In this document: one piece after another, positions 14,146 through 15,763 of the stretch
Layout: the number at the start of each line of letters is the position of its first letter
Position numbering within the stretch: position 1 is the stretch's first letter
Assembly: GCA_024206355.1 (NCBI GenBank)
Contig: JAAGZM010000140.1
Location: 1 to 15,763 of the forward strand
From: Gammaproteobacteria bacterium
GTDB lineage: Bacteria > Pseudomonadota > Gammaproteobacteria > Enterobacterales > GCA-2746155
Length of the DNA: 15,763 bases
Direction of reading: 5' to 3'
The notes under the pieces: model-generated
Seen by the model: only the letters and a program-made list of their open reading frames with translations
What the model was told of the DNA's origin: nothing
Database searches by the model: none
Program-made: the position numbers and the translations under genes

Positions 14146-15158
14146 TTAACCTCACCTGAGGCCGCCATTAAATGTTGCTCTTTGATCATTTCCGTTAACT
14201 GGATAACCGCCATCGTGTACATTGTACGAGGATTGTAGCGACTAATCACATAAAAATTATGTAGTCCTAACCAATATTCTTTATGATCTTTTTGCTGAAG
14301 CTCGACTAATACCGCTTTCGCCTCAGGAGCAAGCTGTTCTTTAACTGTCACATCTGCTTGAGAAAATTGTTCAATTGTCGATTTAGGCTTTAGTTTTTTT
14401 GTCATCAAAGCTTTATATTTTTCACCCTTTACTTCTGCCTTATAAACAAGTCCACCATCAACTTTCCAGCCATGAACTTTAATGTAATTTGCGACACTCC
14501 CAATGGCATCAACCGGATTGTTCAGTAGATCGATTTTACCATCATCATCAAAATCAACTGCATACATGCGATAACTACTAGGCATAAACTGTCCATAACC
14601 CATTGCACCTGCATAGGAACCATTAATAGTACCAATAGTCCATTGCTGCTCGCGGGCTAACAATAAAAACTCTTTTAACTCTTTGCGGAAAAACTTACTA
14701 CGACGTGGAAAATGAAAGCCCAAGGTATACAATGAGTCAAATACATCAATCTTACCTTTAATTCTACCGTACTTTGTTTCAACACCGATCAAACCTAAAA
14801 TAACTTCCGCAGGCACTCCATATTTAGCTTCAGCCCGCGATAATACATCTTCATGTTCTTTCCAAAAAGTCAAAGCTAAATCAACACGCTCCTGCTGAAT
14901 AAAGATTTTACGATACCGATGCCAAGTCATCCTCGATTCAGCTGGCCGAGCAATCGTTTTTAAAATAGGCTTATTCGGTTTTGCACTGGCAAACCATTTC
15001 TCAAGATAACTTCGATCAAAGGCATGCTCATCGACCATCATATCGATAAACTTATTTACCTCGATTGCTAATTTCTTTTCATCAACAGGTTTATTAGCAA
15101 AAACAGTAGTGCTCAGGCCGACACTAATCAGCAGATAAATCAGAATTTGTTTAAACAA
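14139..15158 (-). CDS. mltB: Lytic murein transglycosylase B
   Basis: MltB cleaves the MurNAc-GlcNAc bond in peptidoglycan with formation of anhydroMurNAc, allowing wall expansion and recycling. It is a GH103 enzyme. Catalytic Glu127 lies in LIGVETKYGR. PRRSKFFRKEL, GSYAGAMGYGQFMPSSYR (180-197) and the Ca-binding EF-hand-like loop DFDDDGKIDL (202-211) are all family hallmarks. The signal peptide MFKQILIYLLISVGLSTTVFA has no lipobox cysteine, unlike E. coli MltB, so this form is probably soluble periplasmic. The start is TTG at 15156-15158, preceded by AGGGAGAG at good spacing; no early in-frame ATG exists. The gene lies between rodA and rlpA, as in Pseudomonas, but an inserted repeat separates it from rodA. 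Confidence 0.94.
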   Translation of the reverse strand: MFKQILIYLLISVGLSTTVFANKPVDEKKLAIEVNKFIDMMVDEHAFDRSYLEKWFASAKPNKPILKTIARPAESRMTWHRYRKIFIQQERVDLALTFWKEHEDVLSRAEAKYGVPAEVILGLIGVETKYGRIKGKIDVFDSLYTLGFHFPRRSKFFRKELKEFLLLAREQQWTIGTINGSYAGAMGYGQFMPSSYRMYAVDFDDDGKIDLLNNPVDAIGSVANYIKVHGWKVDGGLVYKAEVKGEKYKALMTKKLKPKSTIEQFSQADVTVKEQLAPEAKAVLVELQQKDHKEYWLGLHNFYVISRYNPRTMYTMAVIQLTEMIKEQHLMAASGEVKW

Positions 15159-15189
15159 AAACTCTCTCCCTGGTAAATTGTATATTCGA

Positions 15190-15195
15190 ATTATA
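15190..15195 (-). promoter_or_regulatory. Candidate -10 element for mltB-rlpA
   Basis: On the minus strand the hexamer is a perfect TATAAT, 31 bp before the mltB TTG start, which allows a short leader. The sequence 16-18 bp upstream gives no good -35. Since a 236-bp element now separates rodA from mltB, a local promoter is reasonable. The rest of 15159-15286 is AT-rich and shows no gene. Confidence 0.35.
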
Positions 15196-15286
15196 AATGC
15201 TCATACTTCAAATTACATCTCTTAACGTTCTATATGTTGATGATTATTGTAAGTGGTTATTTCTTTATTGTGCATTATTCTTATAA

Positions 15287-15522
15287 CCTGAATCCTCAGT
15301 TGGATGTGTTTGAGTGTGTGTTTTTTAGGCTTAGTGGCGTCGACTAGAAAGCAGTTCATAGTCATTCTATTTAAGGCTTTTGCCGTCAAGTCAATGAGTC
15401 TAAAAAACGTGCAATCAAATGCGTAGGCAAACTCACTCAATTGATAAATACTAATCCTTCTGTAAGTTGCTGTTATAAAGTACATAATCATAATTTTGAG
15501 CCTGTCAACTGAGGATCCTAGG
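15287..15522 (-). repeat. MITE-like inverted-repeat element, long copy (236 bp)
   Basis: On the minus strand it begins CCTAGGATCCTCAGTTGAC and ends CCAACTGAGGATTCAGG, so the ends are inverted copies of ATCCTCAGTTG. It aligns with the 145-bp element at 940-1084 over both halves and carries about 91 extra internal bp (around 15332-15422). A 9-bp perfect internal inverted repeat is present: GTTTTTTAG at 15320-15328 and CTAAAAAAC at 15400-15408. Possible target-site remnants flank it, TATAA on the left (15282-15286) and TTTAA on the right (15523-15527), agreeing at 4 of 5 positions. It lies one base past the rodA stop. An open frame crosses it, but the two copies differ mostly at amino-acid-changing positions, so it is probably non-coding. 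Confidence 0.75.
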
Positions 15523-15523
15523 T

Positions 15524-15763
15524 TTAAGTAGAGTGCAACCGTCGATGCGTACGAATCCCCATGAGGATTCCCATGCTGGCCATCATTGTGACAATTGCTG
15601 TTCCACCATAGCTGACGAGTGGCAGAGGAAGCCCTACTACTGGTAGTAGTCCGGTGACCATTCCAATGTTGACGAAGATGTAGACGAAGAATGTGAGTAT
15701 TAATGAGCCCGCTAGTAGTCTGCCGAATGTGTCTTGAGCTTGAGTGCCAATGTAGATCCCTCG
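15524..15763 (-). CDS. rodA: Rod shape-determining protein RodA, C-terminal part only
   Basis: RodA is the SEDS-family glycosyltransferase that polymerises peptidoglycan glycan strands with PBP2 during cell elongation; it is a polytopic inner-membrane protein. Only the last 79 residues are in the window, and the reading frame is open to the window edge. The segment AQDTFGRLLAGSLILTFF, then FVNIGMVTGLLPVVGLPLPL and VSYGGTA, is the conserved C-terminal SEDS signature, and IRTHRRLHST ends the protein. The order rodA, mltB, rlpA, dacA fits the usual elongation cluster. By count this part is 49% GC, and it uses C-ending codons heavily (all four Phe codons are TTC), unlike most of the other genes here. 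Confidence 0.95.
   Translation of the reverse strand, partial: RGIYIGTQAQDTFGRLLAGSLILTFFVYIFVNIGMVTGLLPVVGLPLPLVSYGGTAIVTMMASMGILMGIRTHRRLHST

Noticed and set aside
15222..15491. 89-residue minus-strand ORF as a small gene or transposase fragment
   Set aside because: It spans most of the repeat element and its flank, the matching frame in the other copy stops after 23 codons, and most differences change the amino acid. I recognise no family in it.
1..15763. CRISPR arrays, tRNA or rRNA genes, toxin-antitoxin pairs, phage genes or a defence system
   Set aside because: No regularly spaced repeats, tRNA-like folds or related protein signatures were seen; nearly all sequence is explained by core genes.

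Overview
The window looks like the chromosome of a low-GC gammaproteobacterium. By eye the coding DNA is AT-rich, least so in hemL, pepB and the rodA end. Both main gene blocks match E. coli and Pseudomonas synteny: sfsA-gluQ-pcnB-folK-panB-panC and rodA-mltB-rlpA-dacA-ybeD-lipB-lipA. A PhaR-type regulator and a folK-linked deoxynucleoside kinase suggest a non-enteric gammaproteobacterium. I cannot name a genus.

Layout. Positions 2-916 hold the 3' part of hemL (+). A 145-bp inverted-repeat element (940-1084) and a strong hairpin (1091-1120) follow, then pepB on the minus strand. Around position 2500 a divergent promoter region begins a long plus-strand run: a small NfeD-like membrane protein, sfsA, gluQ, pcnB, folK, a deoxynucleoside kinase, panB, panC and phaR, ending at 9221. 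The minus-strand run (transcribed right to left) is rodA (3' end only), mltB, rlpA, dacA, ybeD, lipB, lipA, dedA. It meets phaR stop codon to stop codon at 9221/9222. A 236-bp copy of the inverted-repeat element, in opposite orientation, lies between rodA and mltB (15287-15522).

Functions. The plus-strand block joins tRNA/RNA modification (GluQ-RS, poly(A) polymerase), folate and pantothenate synthesis (FolK, PanB, PanC) and nucleotide salvage. PanB uses a folate cofactor, which may explain why folK and panB stay together. The minus-strand block is the cell-elongation and wall cluster (RodA, MltB, RlpA, DacA) followed by lipoate synthesis (YbeD, LipB, LipA) and a DedA membrane protein.

Most of the window is ordinary conserved chromosome, and I see no defence, secretion or otherwise unknown multi-gene system. 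The main points of interest are: a pair of MITE-like elements, one an internally shortened copy; a pcnB gene that appears to start at AUU, as reported for E. coli; loss of dksA from between sfsA and gluQ; several other genes that must use TTG or GTG starts; and a rise in GC at the rodA/element boundary.
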